Assembly (NCBI RefSeq): GCF_014873145.1
Contig: NZ_JADBEK010000001.1
Coordinates: 8,556,001-8,620,000 of the forward strand
DNA from: Nonomuraea angiospora
GTDB taxonomy: Bacteria; Actinomycetota; Actinomycetes; Streptosporangiales; Streptosporangiaceae
DNA: 64,000 nucleotides
Direction of reading: 5' to 3'
In this document: positions 46,555 to 55,470 of the stretch, piece after piece
Numbering within the stretch: position 1 is the stretch's first letter
Layout: the number at the start of each line of letters is the position of its first letter
Made by a program: the position numbers and the translations under genes
Notes under the pieces: model-generated
What the model was told of the DNA's origin: nothing
What the model saw: only the letters and a program-made list of their open reading frames with translations
Databases searched by the model: none

Positions 46555-47191
46555 CGGCGATCTCCCAGAAGCGCGAGGGGGAGGCGAGGCTGGCCACCCT
46601 GGTCCGGTCGTCGGTGACGACCAGCACGGCCAGGCTGGGGTCGGTGCCCAGCGCCGCGCTCACGGCCGCGTGGCAGGGCCCGCAGCCCGTGCGGTCCTCG
46701 ACCACCATCACCTTGACCGCCGTCCGCCGGCACAGGGCCCGCGCCAGCGCCACGTGCAGCCGCTCGTCGTGGGCCAGCTCGTGCGGCCGCGACCGCAGGA
46801 AGCCCTGGATGTCGGTCTTCTTGGCCATATAGGCGACCATGCCGCGGATGGGCGGGGACGCCTGGTCGTCGCGGGCGGTCAGCGCGAGGTTCTGCTCGAC
46901 GGTCAGGTGCGGCAGCAGGCCCGCCCCGGCCGGGATCAGCCCGATCTCGCGCTCGGCCGGCAGCCGCATGGTGATCTCCTGGCCGTGGATGCGGATCTGG
47001 CCGTCGTCGGGCATCTCCAGGCCGACCAGGATGTCGGTGAACGCGTCGGCCTCGGCGCAGCCGGCGGCCACCACCACGGCGGTGCGCCCCGGGCCGACCG
47101 TCAGGGGATCGGGCGCGAGGGCGCGGCGCGTGCCGTGCGCCTGCCAGGCGAGGCCGGACAGCTCGAGAAGCGGCGGGACCTCGACCACCAT
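46538..47191 (-). CDS. degenerate ABC transporter ATP-binding subunit (pseudo-ATPase)
   Basis: 217 residues. The sequence follows ABC ATPases throughout: LLELSGLAWQAHGTRRAL, DILVGLEMPDDGQIRIHG, LPHLTVEQNLALTA, VALARALCRRT. Every catalytic element is replaced: Walker A is VAAGCAEADAF (residues 41-51, no GxGKS), the Q-loop Gln is gone (LIPAGAG), the signature reads ELAHDERLHVALARAL, Walker B is KVMVVEDRTG and the H-loop is VVTDD. The frame is intact and tightly coupled, so it is conserved as a protein but cannot hydrolyse ATP by the normal mechanism. Confidence 0.85.
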   Translation of the reverse strand: MVVEVPPLLELSGLAWQAHGTRRALAPDPLTVGPGRTAVVVAAGCAEADAFTDILVGLEMPDDGQIRIHGQEITMRLPAEREIGLIPAGAGLLPHLTVEQNLALTARDDQASPPIRGMVAYMAKKTDIQGFLRSRPHELAHDERLHVALARALCRRTAVKVMVVEDRTGCGPCHAAVSAALGTDPSLAVLVVTDDRTRVASLASPSRFWEIADAPDP

Positions 47192-47258
47192 TCGACGTTT
47201 TCACAAAGAGTGGATCACGGCAACGTAATTGGCCGCTCCCGCTACGTATCGGTCTGGC

Positions 47259-47630
47259 TTACCCGCTCACCCAGAGGCAGAACGGGTGCCCGGACGGGTC
47301 GAAATGCACGCGTACGTCATCCTGTGGCTGGAAATCGGCCATGGCCGCGCCCAGCTCGACGGCGCGGGCGCTGCTCGCGTCGAGATCGTCGACCTCGATG
47401 TCCAGGTGCATCATCATCCCCTGCTCGCCGGGCGAGGTGGGCCAGACCGGGCGGACGAAGCCGGGATCGCTCTGGAAGGCCAGCCCGGGGCCGCCTTCTG
47501 GCGGGGCGAGCAGCACCCACTCGGGCTCGTCTTCCTTGACCCGCCAGCCGAGCAGCTCGCGGTAGAAGGCGGCCAGCGTCGGCGCGTCGAGCGCGTCCAG
47601 GCAGACGGCCGACCATCTGAATCCGGTCAT
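47259..47630 (-). CDS. VOC family protein
   Basis: 123 residues with FRWSAVCLDALDAPTLAAFY, GMMMHLDIEVDDLDASSARA (His of the second module) and VHFDPSGHPFCLWV at the C terminus. It is a glyoxalase-like VOC domain, possibly metal-free. ATG 47630 overlaps the stop of the upstream hydrolase (ATGA), so the two are coupled; the pseudo-ATPase gene follows after 67 nt. Confidence 0.87.
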   Translation of the reverse strand: MTGFRWSAVCLDALDAPTLAAFYRELLGWRVKEDEPEWVLLAPPEGGPGLAFQSDPGFVRPVWPTSPGEQGMMMHLDIEVDDLDASSARAVELGAAMADFQPQDDVRVHFDPSGHPFCLWVSG

Positions 47631-48226
47631 GCGGTACCCCTGAAGTGAGTGGTGAACCAGTTCCTGGCGTGCTCGGCCACGGTCTCCAGCGCGCCGGGCT
47701 CCTCGAACAGGTGGGTGGCCCCGGGCACGACGGTGATGCGGCTCTCGGCGTGCAGGCGCTGCTGGGCCTCCTCGTTCAGCTTCACCACGATCGGATCCCG
47801 GCCGCCCACGATGAGCAGCGTGGGCGCGCGGACCGCCGCGAGCCGAGGCCCCGCCAGGTCGGGCCGCCCGCCGCGCGAGACGATCGCGGAGACCGCGTTG
47901 TCCGGCTCGGCCGCCGCCCACAGCGCCGCCGCCGCGCCGGTGCTGGCCCCGAAGTAGCCGATGGGCAGCCCCGCCGCGTCCTCCTGCTCGCGCAGCCATC
48001 GCGTACGTTCCAGCAGCCGCTCGGCCAGGAGCGCGATGTCGAAGACGTTCGCCCTGTCGGCCTCCTCCTGCGGCGTGAGCAGGTCGAACAGCAGCGTGCC
48101 CAGCCCCGCCTTGTTGAGCGCCCCGGCCACGTAGCGGTTGCGCGGGCTGAGCCGGCTGCTGCCGCTGCCGTGCGCGAACACCACCACTCCATGAGCGCCG
48201 TCAGGAACCACCAGATCGCCGGACAC
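47627..48226 (-). CDS. dienelactone hydrolase family / alpha-beta hydrolase
   Basis: 199 residues. Alpha/beta hydrolase with VVVFAHGSGSSRLSPRNRYV near the N terminus. The nucleophile elbow reads GYFGASTGAAAAL (Ser in G-x-S-x-G), with Asp in IVGGRDPIV and His in PGATHLFEEPGA. Proteins of this size and pattern are annotated as dienelactone hydrolase family in actinomycetes. GTG 48226 has GGAGGGAGG upstream; a longer start at 48298 lacks such a site. Translationally coupled to the VOC gene. Confidence 0.87.
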   Translation of the reverse strand: MSGDLVVPDGAHGVVVFAHGSGSSRLSPRNRYVAGALNKAGLGTLLFDLLTPQEEADRANVFDIALLAERLLERTRWLREQEDAAGLPIGYFGASTGAAAALWAAAEPDNAVSAIVSRGGRPDLAGPRLAAVRAPTLLIVGGRDPIVVKLNEEAQQRLHAESRITVVPGATHLFEEPGALETVAEHARNWFTTHFRGTA

Positions 48227-48307
48227 GTGCCCCACCTCCCTCCGTCGATCTGCCACTGCCCGCACAAGCCCCGCTCTATCCGTGGCGGGATCAGGCATAC
48301 TGCACGG

Positions 48308-48976
48308 ATGTCCGATTTCGCCGACTTCCGGAGCGAGGGGCGGGCGGCTCTGCTGGCGGGCCGGGCGACCCACGACAGTCCCATGGTGGAGGGCGCGAGG
48401 CGGTGGGGAGCGGCGGCCGTGCTCCGCCCCTCGGGCGAGGTGCTGGACCGGCTGGCGGCGCTGGCCGGGACCATCGAGGCGCCGGGGCACTGGGTGCACG
48501 GGAGGCGGACCCTGCACGTCACGCTCAGGTCCCTGGAGCCCTACCGCGACCGGATCCCGGCCGGCGACCCGCTCCGCGCGGTCTACCGGGACGCCCTGGC
48601 CGAGGCGGCGCAGGGCGTCCGGCCCGCGCGGGTGCGGCTGGCGGGCGTGAGCCCGCATCCCGGCGGCGTCCTGGTCTGCGGCCATCCCGAGGACGACACG
48701 CTGGTCAGGCTGTGGGAGCGGTTCGCGCGCGCGATGGCCGCGCGCGGCGTGCGGGACCTGGAGCACGGACGCGTACGCGACCGCTGGTACGTCAGCCTCG
48801 TCCACTTCGCCGGCCCGCTCGCCGACCCCCGCCGGATCGTCGACTGGTGCGACGCCCACGCCGACGTCGATTTCGGCCTGGCCGAGCTGGACACCGCGGA
48901 GATCGTGCAGTTCGTGCTCGCGGACTCGAGCATCCACGTCAAGGCGCTGGAAGCGGCCCGGCTGACCCGGGCGTGA
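48308..48976 (+). CDS. 2H phosphoesterase / 2'-5' RNA ligase-like protein
   Basis: 222 residues. The first 2H motif is HVTLRSLEPY (H-x-T). At the place of the second, WYVSLVHFAG, a Tyr replaces the expected His, so catalytic activity is uncertain. The layout of two beta-alpha-beta lobes around these motifs fits the 2H (LigT) superfamily, which handles cyclic phosphates and RNA ends. No RNA-repair partner is adjacent. Only 9 nt separate its start from a possible upstream start of the divergent hydrolase. Confidence 0.65.
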   Translation: MSDFADFRSEGRAALLAGRATHDSPMVEGARRWGAAAVLRPSGEVLDRLAALAGTIEAPGHWVHGRRTLHVTLRSLEPYRDRIPAGDPLRAVYRDALAEAAQGVRPARVRLAGVSPHPGGVLVCGHPEDDTLVRLWERFARAMAARGVRDLEHGRVRDRWYVSLVHFAGPLADPRRIVDWCDAHADVDFGLAELDTAEIVQFVLADSSIHVKALEAARLTRA

Positions 48977-49029
48977 CAGCGGGGTGCCACCAGGCCCCAT
49001 TCGTGGGTGGCACCCCGCCGCCGTCCTGT

Positions 49030-49398
49030 TCAGCCCAGCACCACCGCCGTGACGAACTGCAGCAGGTGCCAGGCCACGTAAGCGCTCAGCGAGCAGAAGG
49101 CCCACTCCTTGCCCCGGCTGATCCTGGAGATCCACCGGAGCTCCTCCGCGGGCTCCCTGCGCGCCTTGAGGGTCCTGGTGACGAAGTACGCCGACATCAG
49201 CCAGGCCGCCCCCGACCCGCCGAGCAGCCCCAGCGAGAGGGCCAGCAGGATCGGGGAGCCGCCCAGAAGGTCCGACGGCGGGAGCTGGCGGACCCAGGCG
49301 GCCGACACGCCGGTGAGCAGGACCACGGTGATCCGCCTGTCCTTGCGCGCCTGGCGCTTGAGCCACTGAAGGTCTCGACGCAGATGGTTCTTGAGCAT
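49030..49398 (-). CDS. small membrane protein, unknown function
   Basis: 122 residues. A basic N terminus (LKNHLRRDLQWLKRQARKDRR) is followed by two or three hydrophobic segments (ITVVLLTGVSAAWV; ILLALSLGLLGGSGAAWLMSAYF; a weaker C-terminal one). GGGGGTG lies a few bases before ATG 49398. It lies 102 nt downstream of the CRP-STAND gene on the same strand. I do not recognise the family. Confidence 0.7.
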   Translation of the reverse strand: MLKNHLRRDLQWLKRQARKDRRITVVLLTGVSAAWVRQLPPSDLLGGSPILLALSLGLLGGSGAAWLMSAYFVTRTLKARREPAEELRWISRISRGKEWAFCSLSAYVAWHLLQFVTAVVLG

Positions 49399-49500
49399 CC
49401 GGATCACCCCCGTTGGAGTAGCTGGTAGCACCAGCTAACGGAAATTTCCGGAGCAGATCTGCGACCTCACCACCGAGAATTCACGACTTTTAGCGATATT

Positions 49501-52500
49501 TCAGGTCGTGGGGCTGGTCCCCAGCTCGCGGAGGTCCTCCGACACCCGCCGTACCTCGAAGACGTCCCCCACCTCCTCCAGCAGCCGCAGCGCCTCCCGC
49601 AGATAGCCGCCGGCCGCGCCCCGGTTCCCCAGCCTGGCCGAGATCAGCCCCAGCGCCCGCAGCGCGCACCCCAGGTCCCGCCTGGTCCCGCACTCCAGGT
49701 GGACGTCCCTGGCCTGGCGCGCGTGGACCAGTGCCTCCCCGGCCAGGCCGAGGTCCAGCAGCACCATGGCCAGCGTCGTGAGCGCCGCCGCCCACCGGTC
49801 CTTCGTGCCGGTCTCGTTCTGCAGCTCGACCGTCTCCCACGCGAGCTTCAGCGCCTCCTGCGGCTCGCCCGCCGTGTGCAGCGCCTGCGCCATCGACAGC
49901 AGCGCGCTGGCCCGGTTGTCCCGCAGCTCCTCCCTGATCGCCAGTGACGCCTTGGCCGCCCGCAGCGCGGGCTGGTGCTGCCCCAGCGACAGGTACGTGT
50001 TCGCCAGCGTCTCCTGCACGTCCGCCTCGGCCCGCCGGTTGCCCATGCCCTGCACGATGTCCAGGGCTTCGAGCGCGTACACGAACGCCACGTGCGGCAG
50101 CCCCTGCCGCCGCCGCACCCTGGCGAGCCGGTTGAGCATGCGCGCCTCCACCGGCTCGTCGCGGATCATCCGGCTGATCGCCAGCGCCTGGTTGAGGTAG
50201 TCGTCGGCCCGCAGGTAGTCCGCCAGCCGCCAGTGCACCAGCCCGATGTCCCCGAGCGTCTCCGCCCGGCCCGGCTCGTGGTGGAGCTCCACCTGCACGG
50301 CCAGCGCCTGCTCGTAGTAGGAGAGCGCCTCGTCGTACCGGGAGCCGTTGCGCGCGATCCGGCCGAGCGCGCACAGGGCGCGCCCGCAGCCGTGCTGGTC
50401 GCCCGTCGCCGTGTACCCGGCCAGGGCCCGCTCGGCGTCCCGCTGCGCGTCGTGCGGCAGCCGCAGCAGGTCGTAGATCTCGGCCAGGCAGAGCAGCGTC
50501 TCGGCCTCGGCGTGCTCGTCGCCCAGCTCGTGGCAGATCGACAGCGCCTCCAGGCCCTCGGACAGCGCCGCGTTCGGCTCGCCCAGGTCCCGCCGCACGG
50601 TGGCGAGGATGATCAGGCTCTGCGCCGTGCCCCGGCGGTCGCCGAGCTCCTCGCGTACCTTCAGGGCCTGGCCCGCGTGCTGCAACGCCGGCTCGTAGCG
50701 CTCCTGGGACAGGTGCAGCCGCGAGAGCGTGTGCAGGCAGCTCGCCACCCCGGCCAGGTCGCCGATCTCGCGGTAGAGGCCGAGCGCCTCGCCCGCGCAC
50801 CGCAGGGCCTCCTCGTTGTGGCCCGCGATGTTGTGGACCTCGGCCAGGTCGTTGAGAGCGCGGGCCCGCCCCTCGGCGTCGCCGAGCGAGGCGAACTCCT
50901 CCAGCGCCTCCCCGATGAACCTGGCCGCGAGCGTCGAGGGCCCGATGTCCCGGTGGATCGAGCCCAGGTTGCTGCGCATGCGCGCGATCGCCCGCCGGTT
51001 GCTCACCTGCATCGCCGCGGTCAGCCCGGCCTGCTGGATCTCCAGGTTGATCTCGTTGTACCGCAGCTTCCTGAACGGCTCGAACACGGCCTCGGCCAGC
51101 CGCCACGCCATCCCCTGGGCGCCGCTCTCCTCGGCCAGCCGCACGGCCGAGACCAGCGAGCGCCGCTCGGCCTCGAACCACTCGGGCGCCGTCGCGGGGT
51201 CGGTCGCCACCGCCAGGTAGTGGTCGAGCAGCCGCGCCCTGGCCTCCCGCACGCCTGCCTCGGCGTGCCTGCCCAGCTCCCTGGCCAGCCGCTTGACCAG
51301 GTCGTGCACCCGGTAGCGCGGCCCGGCCAGCGGCTCGACGAGATACGCCCGGTGCAGCCCCTCCACCGCCACCACGGCCTCGCTGACCGCGACGCCGAGC
51401 GCCGCGGCCAGCACCTCGGGCGTGAAGTCCCGGCCCGGCAGCAGCCCCACGTGCCGGAACGCCCGCCGCTGCCCCGGGCTCAGCGACTCGTACGCCAGGT
51501 CCAGCGCCGACCTGAACGCCTCCTCCGGATCGCCCACCAGGAGCGTGCCCGGCCTGCGCAGCTCCTCGACCCGCTTCTGCACGCTCAGCCCGGGGTTCTC
51601 GGCCAGCTTGGCCGCCGAGATCCGCAGCGCGAACGGGTGGTACGAGCACACCCTGGCCAGCTCGGCCAGCGCGTCCCGGTCGGCGGCCCGCGGCGAGTGC
51701 TCCCCGAGCACGGCCACCAGCAGCGCCACCGCGTTGCCCGGGTCGAGCACCTGCAGGTCCATGAGGTCGGCGTGCCCGGTGGCCCGCAGCGGCGCCATCC
51801 GCGTGCGGCTGGTCACCAGCACCACGCAGTCCTTGCCGCCCGGCAGCAGCGCCCGCACCTGCGCCGGGTCGGCGGCGTTGTCGAGGATGAGCAGCAGCCT
51901 GCGCCCGGCGATCCTGCTGCGGTAGAGCAGCGTCAGCTCGGCCTCGTCGTCGGCGGGCATGTGCTCGCCGACCCCGAGCGAGCGCAGGATCTGGCCGAGC
52001 GCCTCGGCCGGGGTCATCGGCGGCTGGCTCGGCGACTGCCCGCGCAGGTCGATCACGATCTGGCCGTCGGGGAACCGGCCCGCCTGCAGGTGCCCCCAGT
52101 GCGTCACCAGCGCGGTCTTGCCCACGCCCGGCAGGCCCTGCACGATCATGGTGTTCGTCCGCCTGGGCCGCTCCAGCCAGGCGGTGAGCAGGTCCAGGCT
52201 CTGCTGGCGTCCGGTGAAGTCGGGCACGTCGGCGGGGAGCTGGCGCGGCTTCGGCACCTCACCGAGGGGCAGCGGCTCCGCGAGCGCCCCCGGCCTGGTC
52301 AGGAACGGCGTCACCCGTCCCTGCCACGGCTCCGACAGGTGCTCCCAGCCGCCCGCCAGGTCGCGCAGCGCGGACGGGTCCTCGACGCGCAGCCGCCGGT
52401 AGCCGGGCCGTACCAGCCAGCCCCGCTGGACCCACTCCGTGAGCCGGCGCTGCACCACGTCGGGGGAGCTGCCGACGAGGTCGGCCAGCGTCTCCATGGA

Positions 52501-52962
52501 CAGCGGCGGCGCGGACTCCGAGCCCAGCGCGTAACGCTCGTCCAGGTGCAGCAGCCACACGGCCAGCCGGGCGGCGACGGGGGCGCGGGCCAGCGACTCG
52601 TGCCTGCGGGCGGCCACGTTCCTGGCGAACAGCTCCTGCACCAGCGCCGTGGCCACGGCCGGGACGGCGGCGGCGTGCTCGCGCAGCCGGCGCATGTCGA
52701 TGGGCCAGGCCCGAACCTCGGTCAGCGCGTCCACCTTGGCGCGCTCGGCGGGGTTCCAGAAGGCGAGCTCGCCGACGAGGTCGCCGGCGCCGCGCAGGTC
52801 GTGAATGGCCTCACGATCGCCCGCGGGGGTGTATTCGCGGGCGTAGCCGTGGTCGATGAGGTAAACCTGGTGGGCGGGCCGTAACGGCGAGCAGATGGTC
52901 GTGTTACGCCGGAAGACGCGGGGCCTGGCGCCCTCGTCCACCAACGACCGGAACAGACCCAC
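49501..52962 (-). CDS. CRP-type regulator fused to NB-ARC STAND ATPase and TPR array
   Basis: 1153 residues with a rare layout. A cyclic-nucleotide-binding CRP/FNR domain (about 10-95) has GDLVGELAFWNPAERAKVDA at the ligand cassette. A long helix and a Crp-type winged helix follow (about 125-195, SMETLADLVGSSPDVVQRRL). The NB-ARC domain (from 248) has Walker A VQGLPGVGKTAL (276-283) and Walker B LLLILDNA, both intact, with VVLVTSRTRM as sensor. About twelve TPR units occupy residues 620-1145. It thus replaces the SARP DNA-binding part of AfsR-like proteins by a CRP module. It lies 99 nt downstream of glnR on the same strand. Confidence 0.9.
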   Translation of the reverse strand: MGLFRSLVDEGARPRVFRRNTTICSPLRPAHQVYLIDHGYAREYTPAGDREAIHDLRGAGDLVGELAFWNPAERAKVDALTEVRAWPIDMRRLREHAAAVPAVATALVQELFARNVAARRHESLARAPVAARLAVWLLHLDERYALGSESAPPLSMETLADLVGSSPDVVQRRLTEWVQRGWLVRPGYRRLRVEDPSALRDLAGGWEHLSEPWQGRVTPFLTRPGALAEPLPLGEVPKPRQLPADVPDFTGRQQSLDLLTAWLERPRRTNTMIVQGLPGVGKTALVTHWGHLQAGRFPDGQIVIDLRGQSPSQPPMTPAEALGQILRSLGVGEHMPADDEAELTLLYRSRIAGRRLLLILDNAADPAQVRALLPGGKDCVVLVTSRTRMAPLRATGHADLMDLQVLDPGNAVALLVAVLGEHSPRAADRDALAELARVCSYHPFALRISAAKLAENPGLSVQKRVEELRRPGTLLVGDPEEAFRSALDLAYESLSPGQRRAFRHVGLLPGRDFTPEVLAAALGVAVSEAVVAVEGLHRAYLVEPLAGPRYRVHDLVKRLARELGRHAEAGVREARARLLDHYLAVATDPATAPEWFEAERRSLVSAVRLAEESGAQGMAWRLAEAVFEPFRKLRYNEINLEIQQAGLTAAMQVSNRRAIARMRSNLGSIHRDIGPSTLAARFIGEALEEFASLGDAEGRARALNDLAEVHNIAGHNEEALRCAGEALGLYREIGDLAGVASCLHTLSRLHLSQERYEPALQHAGQALKVREELGDRRGTAQSLIILATVRRDLGEPNAALSEGLEALSICHELGDEHAEAETLLCLAEIYDLLRLPHDAQRDAERALAGYTATGDQHGCGRALCALGRIARNGSRYDEALSYYEQALAVQVELHHEPGRAETLGDIGLVHWRLADYLRADDYLNQALAISRMIRDEPVEARMLNRLARVRRRQGLPHVAFVYALEALDIVQGMGNRRAEADVQETLANTYLSLGQHQPALRAAKASLAIREELRDNRASALLSMAQALHTAGEPQEALKLAWETVELQNETGTKDRWAAALTTLAMVLLDLGLAGEALVHARQARDVHLECGTRRDLGCALRALGLISARLGNRGAAGGYLREALRLLEEVGDVFEVRRVSEDLRELGTSPTT

Positions 52963-53061
52963 CCCGACACCACCAATCTGGGGACGGCGGTGTCCTCGTA
53001 TGACAGATGTGAAACAGCCTCAACGACTATTTGTCACATCGGCGGGCGCCTCTGTCAACGA

Positions 53062-53754
53062 TCAGACGGCGGCGGTGTCCTGCCGGTCGGGGACGAAGCG
53101 GTAGCCGACGTTGCGGACCGTTCCGATGAGGGATTCGTACTCGGTGCCGAGCTTGGCGCGCAGGCGCCGCACGTGGACGTCGACCGTCCTGGTGCCGCCG
53201 AAGTAGTCGTAACCCCAGACCTCCTGCAGCAACTGGGCGCGGGTGAAGACCCGGCCCGGGTGCTGGGCGAGGTATTTCAGCAGCTCGAACTCCTTGAAGG
53301 TGAGGTCGAGCACCCGGCCGCGCAGCCGCGCGGTGTAGGTGGCCTCGTCGATCGACAGGTCGCCGCTGCGGATCTCGTCGGGCACCTCCTCCGTGGCGGC
53401 CTGCGAGATGCGGCCCGTGGCCATGCGCAGGCGCGCCTCCACCTCCGCCGGGCCCGCGCTGTCGAGCAGCACGTCGTCCACGCCCCACTCGGCCGTCATC
53501 GCGGCCAGCCCGCCCTCGGTGACGATCACCAACAGCGGGCAGTCGATGCCGGTCGTGCGGATCAGCCGGCACAGGCTCTTGGCCTGCACGAGCTCCTTCC
53601 GCGCGTCGACGAGGACCGCGTCGGCCGGAGGCGTGTCGATCAGCGCGGACGCCTCCGCGGGCGAGACCCGGACCGAGTGGAGCAGCAGGCCCAGCGCCGG
53701 GAGCACCTCGGCGGACGGCTCGAGGGCGTTGGTCAGCAGGAGCAGGTTGCTCAT
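53062..53754 (-). CDS. glnR: orphan OmpR-type response regulator GlnR
   Basis: 230 residues. The N-terminal receiver-like domain begins [20 protein letters not shown] and has the conserved Asp in [10 protein letters not shown], but lacks the full acidic pocket, as in GlnR. The C-terminal winged helix is [43 protein letters not shown]. GlnR is the global activator/repressor of nitrogen assimilation in actinomycetes and works without a partner kinase. GAGGAGG lies six bases before ATG. I could not find a clear GlnR box in its own upstream region. Confidence 0.93.
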   Translation of the reverse strand: MSNLLLLTNALEPSAEVLPALGLLLHSVRVSPAEASALIDTPPADAVLVDARKELVQAKSLCRLIRTTGIDCPLLVIVTEGGLAAMTAEWGVDDVLLDSAGPAEVEARLRMATGRISQAATEEVPDEIRSGDLSIDEATYTARLRGRVLDLTFKEFELLKYLAQHPGRVFTRAQLLQEVWGYDYFGGTRTVDVHVRRLRAKLGTEYESLIGTVRNVGYRFVPDRQDTAAV

Positions 53755-53930
53755 TACGGCCTCCTCAAACACGCAAGGACCCGGGGGCTTCATCGCCCAG
53801 GTCCCGTAGGTGAGGATATCCCACGAGTAAGTCGCGTCCATGGCGCGTCCAGCAGGTGAACAGCGCGTCTCCCGAAACAACCTTGTTAAGGGCGTCGCAC
53901 AATAGACCAGAAAGCGATTGTGAGGGGCCC

Positions 53931-54182
53931 ATGGCCACGGGAAAGGTACGTTATTGGGCTGCGGCGAAGGAAGCGGCCGGAGTGGCCGAGGAGCCGTTCG
54001 ACGCGGTCACTCTTGGTGAACTCATGACGAAAATCACACAAAATCATGCCGATCTGGCACGCGTGGTGAGGCGTTGCTCGTTCCTCGTGGACGGCGCCCC
54101 GGTCGGCAAACGCCCTCATGACCAGGTCGTTCTCGCCGACGGGGCGACCGTGGAGGTGCTGCCGCCGTTCGCCGGCGGGTGA
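53931..54182 (+). CDS. MoaD/ThiS family sulfur carrier protein
   Basis: 83 residues, beta-grasp fold, with [14 protein letters not shown] at the start and the C-terminal di-glycine PPFAGG that is adenylated and thiocarboxylated in this family. It may serve molybdopterin synthesis or another sulfur transfer. No moaE or thiazole genes are nearby, but a sulfurtransferase cassette lies 3 kb away. Divergent from glnR. Confidence 0.88.
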   Translation: MATGKVRYWAAAKEAAGVAEEPFDAVTLGELMTKITQNHADLARVVRRCSFLVDGAPVGKRPHDQVVLADGATVEVLPPFAGG

Positions 54183-54254
54183 CGGGGCCTTCCTTGGGGG
54201 AATGAGTGAGGCCAGTCGATAGGCTCTTGACCCCCGCCACAGACAGGGAGCCCC

Positions 54255-54920
54255 ATGCGGAAGCTGATCATTTTCCTGATCGTGCTGGTCATTCTCCTTG
54301 TCGCCGTCGACCGGGTCGCCGTGGCGGGCGTGGAGCGCGATCTGTCCAACCGGATCGCGGCCGCGACCGACCTCTCCGACAAGCCGACCGTGACAATTGA
54401 GGGCATCCCTTTTCTCACGCAGGCCATCTCGGGGCACTATCCGGAGGTACGGTTCGATCTCGGCACGTTCACCTACGGTGGCGTGCCGATCAAGAACCTC
54501 CGGGGCGCCGCCTATGACGTGACGGCCCCCCTGGCGGACGTCCTGCAGAACAGAGCCAACGTCCAGGCCGGACGCGTGACCGTCAGCGGCACCCTGACCA
54601 GGGCGACGATCGACAAGTACGCCCCCCGCGGCGTCAAGATCGGCGGCAACGGCGACCGGCTCACGGCGTCGGGCGAGGTGACGGTCGGGGTGCAGAAGGT
54701 GAAGTTCAACGCCGAGATGCGGGTGGAGCTGGCCGACGGCGGCATCAAGATCCAGGCCGAGAAGATCGAGGGCGTGCCCGACCAGCTCGCCTCGCTCGTC
54801 TCCTACACGATCCCGTTCAAGGGCAAGCTGCCCTTCGACGTGAAGGTGACCGGGGTCAAGAGCGTGCCCGAAGGATTGGAGTTCTCGGCCGAAGCGTCTG
54901 ACGTGCCGATCCGTGGATGA
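54255..54920 (+). CDS. LmeA-type (DUF2993) phospholipid-binding protein
   Basis: 221 residues. N-terminal signal/anchor helix KLIIFLIVLVILLVAVDRVA, then a beta-rich DUF2993 domain with IEGIPFLTQAISGHYPEVRF and a C-terminal YTIPFKGKLPFDVKVTGV. Members such as mycobacterial LmeA bind phospholipids and influence cell-envelope glycolipids. The ECF sigma gene starts within its last codons. Confidence 0.88.
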   Translation: MRKLIIFLIVLVILLVAVDRVAVAGVERDLSNRIAAATDLSDKPTVTIEGIPFLTQAISGHYPEVRFDLGTFTYGGVPIKNLRGAAYDVTAPLADVLQNRANVQAGRVTVSGTLTRATIDKYAPRGVKIGGNGDRLTASGEVTVGVQKVKFNAEMRVELADGGIKIQAEKIEGVPDQLASLVSYTIPFKGKLPFDVKVTGVKSVPEGLEFSAEASDVPIRG

Positions 54921-55470
54921 GGCTGAACCGGTCCGGCCCGACGTACGTCAAGAGGGTGTGAGCGCAGCCGGCACCGCGGATGAGGAACTCGTGAGGACCC
55001 TCTTCGACGAGCATGCCGGGCCACTCTACGGCTACGTCCTGCGGCTGACCGGTGATTCCGGGCGGGCGGAGGATGTCGTGCAGGAGACCCTGTTGCGGGC
55101 CTGGCGACATCCCGACGCCCTCTCGGGCCGGCCGGTGCGGGCGTGGCTGTTCACGGTGGCCCGCAACCTCGTCGTCGACCAGCATCGGGCCAAGAAGGCC
55201 AGACCGCAGGAGACCGGGGACGAGGCGCTGGCCGTCATGCCGGCCGACGACGACCTGGAGCGCGCCGTCGAGTCGTGGGCGGTGGCCGAGGCGCTGGCCG
55301 CGCTCAGGCAGGAGCACCGTGAGGTGCTGCTGGAGGTCTACTATCGGGGGCGATCGGTGAAGGAGGCGTCGGCGACGCTGGGCATACCGCCGGGCACGGT
55401 CAAATCGCGCACCTACTACGCGTTGCGGGCGCTCAAACTGGCCCTCGAGGAGCGGGGGTTGGCGCCATGA
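54913..55470 (+). CDS. ECF-type RNA polymerase sigma factor
   Basis: 185 residues if GTG 54913 is used, which overlaps the LmeA gene by 8 nt; GTG 54958 (SD AGAGG) is an alternative. Region 2: LFDEHAGPLYGYVLRLTGDS, AEDVVQETLLRAWRHP. Region 4: LRQEHREVLLEVYYRG, IPPGTVKSRTYYALRALK. The stop overlaps the ATG of its anti-sigma gene (ATGATG). It is closely related to the sigma factor at 39994. Confidence 0.93.
   Translation: MDEAEPVRPDVRQEGVSAAGTADEELVRTLFDEHAGPLYGYVLRLTGDSGRAEDVVQETLLRAWRHPDALSGRPVRAWLFTVARNLVVDQHRAKKARPQETGDEALAVMPADDDLERAVESWAVAEALAALRQEHREVLLEVYYRGRSVKEASATLGIPPGTVKSRTYYALRALKLALEERGLAP

Noticed and set aside
49975..52884. 969-codon plus-strand open frame
   Set aside because: It is antisense to the CRP-STAND-TPR gene, with low-complexity translation and no family motif.
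53755..53930. GlnR box upstream of glnR or the MoaD/ThiS gene
   Set aside because: Sequences such as AACAACCTTGTTAAG resemble parts of a box, but the two half sites do not fit the known spacing well enough.
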